Assembly (NCBI GenBank): GCA_026724425.1 | Contig: JAIUCV010000001.1 | Span: forward strand, 4,722,001 to 4,786,000 | Reading direction: 5' to 3' | DNA length: 64,000 nt | Source of the DNA: Erythrophleum ivorense | Taxonomy: Eukaryota; Streptophyta; Magnoliopsida; Fabales; Fabaceae | Shown here: piece by piece, positions 63,709 to 64,000 of the stretch | Numbering within the stretch: the stretch's first letter is position 1 | Layout of the letters: the number at the start of each line of letters is the position of its first letter | Made by a program: the position numbers and the translations under genes | Notes under the pieces: model-generated | Seen by the model: only the letters and a program-made list of their open reading frames with translations | What the model was told of the DNA's origin: nothing | Database searches by the model: none

Positions 63709-64000
63709 CTGCTTATTAAAAATATATGAAGAATTAGAAGACAACTTTCTAAATCGAGAAAGAGTTTAACTGTCAAGCTATATGATCAATTTCATAATAC
63801 AGTATTCTTGTGGTATCAAAGCGGCTCGCACTGCTACATAAATTTGAGAGACAGGAATATATTCAAGGAAAGAGTTTGTACGCCAAACTTAAAGAAGCGT
63901 GAGCTATGCTAATAGTCTCACGTTGACACGTAAAACACTGACACGTAAAAATCATTTAGACATCGGTGGGAAAATGAGTTGTCGAGAAAAGTGAAGATTT
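63709..64000 (-). other. Probable GLR intron
   Basis: Follows the acceptor of the first visible GLR exon. No coding match was found up to the window edge, so it is probably intron sequence. A primer-binding-site-like phrase at 63811-63822 is noted under the rejected items. Confidence 0.5.

Noticed and set aside
63811..63822. TGGTATCAAAGC, close to a Copia primer-binding site
   Set aside because: No LTR end could be recognised to its left and no gag-like frame to its right before the window ends.
1..64000. CRISPR arrays, operons, rRNA genes or a new multi-gene defence or biosynthetic cluster
   Set aside because: None is visible. The window is plant nuclear DNA with unrelated neighbouring genes; repeats present are microsatellites, LTR and hairpin elements and segmental duplications.

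Overview
The window is nuclear DNA from a flowering plant, most likely a eudicot. Genes are split by many GT-AG introns, the intergenic DNA is very AT-rich with (TA)n runs, there are Copia LTR elements and small hairpin elements, and every recognisable protein belongs to a plant family (ABCG transporter with a Cys-rich ectodomain, GET3B-type ATPase, plant glutamate-receptor-like channel, Pumilio). I cannot name the species.

Layout. 1-0.9 kb: decayed Copia RT/RNase H fragment. 2.26-4.26 kb (+): the last three exons of a Pumilio RNA-binding protein; its earlier exons are not visible. 7.57-17.76 kb (+): an intact 14-exon ABCG24-type transporter whose spliced exons give one uninterrupted 1,106-aa frame. 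20.07-30.27 kb (+): a tandem second copy with the same 14-exon plan but a frameshift, an in-frame TGA and a lost splice acceptor, so a pseudogene as sequenced. 32.2-37.36 kb (-): an 11-exon organellar GET3B-type ATPase gene (389 aa) with one GC-AG intron. 37.4-48.0 kb: gene-poor AT-rich DNA with a duplicated 1.3-kb non-coding block, an LTR-like GC-rich island and a long inverted repeat. 48.0-49.5 kb (-): a single-exon kinase-like protein lacking the catalytic HRD and DFG aspartates. 51.0-55.8 kb (-): a nearly full-length, decayed Copia retrotransposon with two LTRs, primer-binding site, polypurine tract and a near-perfect 5-bp target duplication. 55.8-62.7 kb: nested repeats, a hairpin element, a three-copy duplicated block and an RNase H-like coding remnant. 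62.75-63.71 kb (-): the last two exons of a GLR2-like glutamate receptor gene that continues past the right edge.

The genes do not form a pathway; this is an ordinary plant gene neighbourhood. The most informative features are the ABCG tandem pair (one intact, one decaying copy), the predicted pseudokinase with a damaged or non-ATG start, and the GC-AG intron in GET3B. I found no evidence of a new multi-gene system. All exon boundaries were placed by reading splice consensus and frame by hand.
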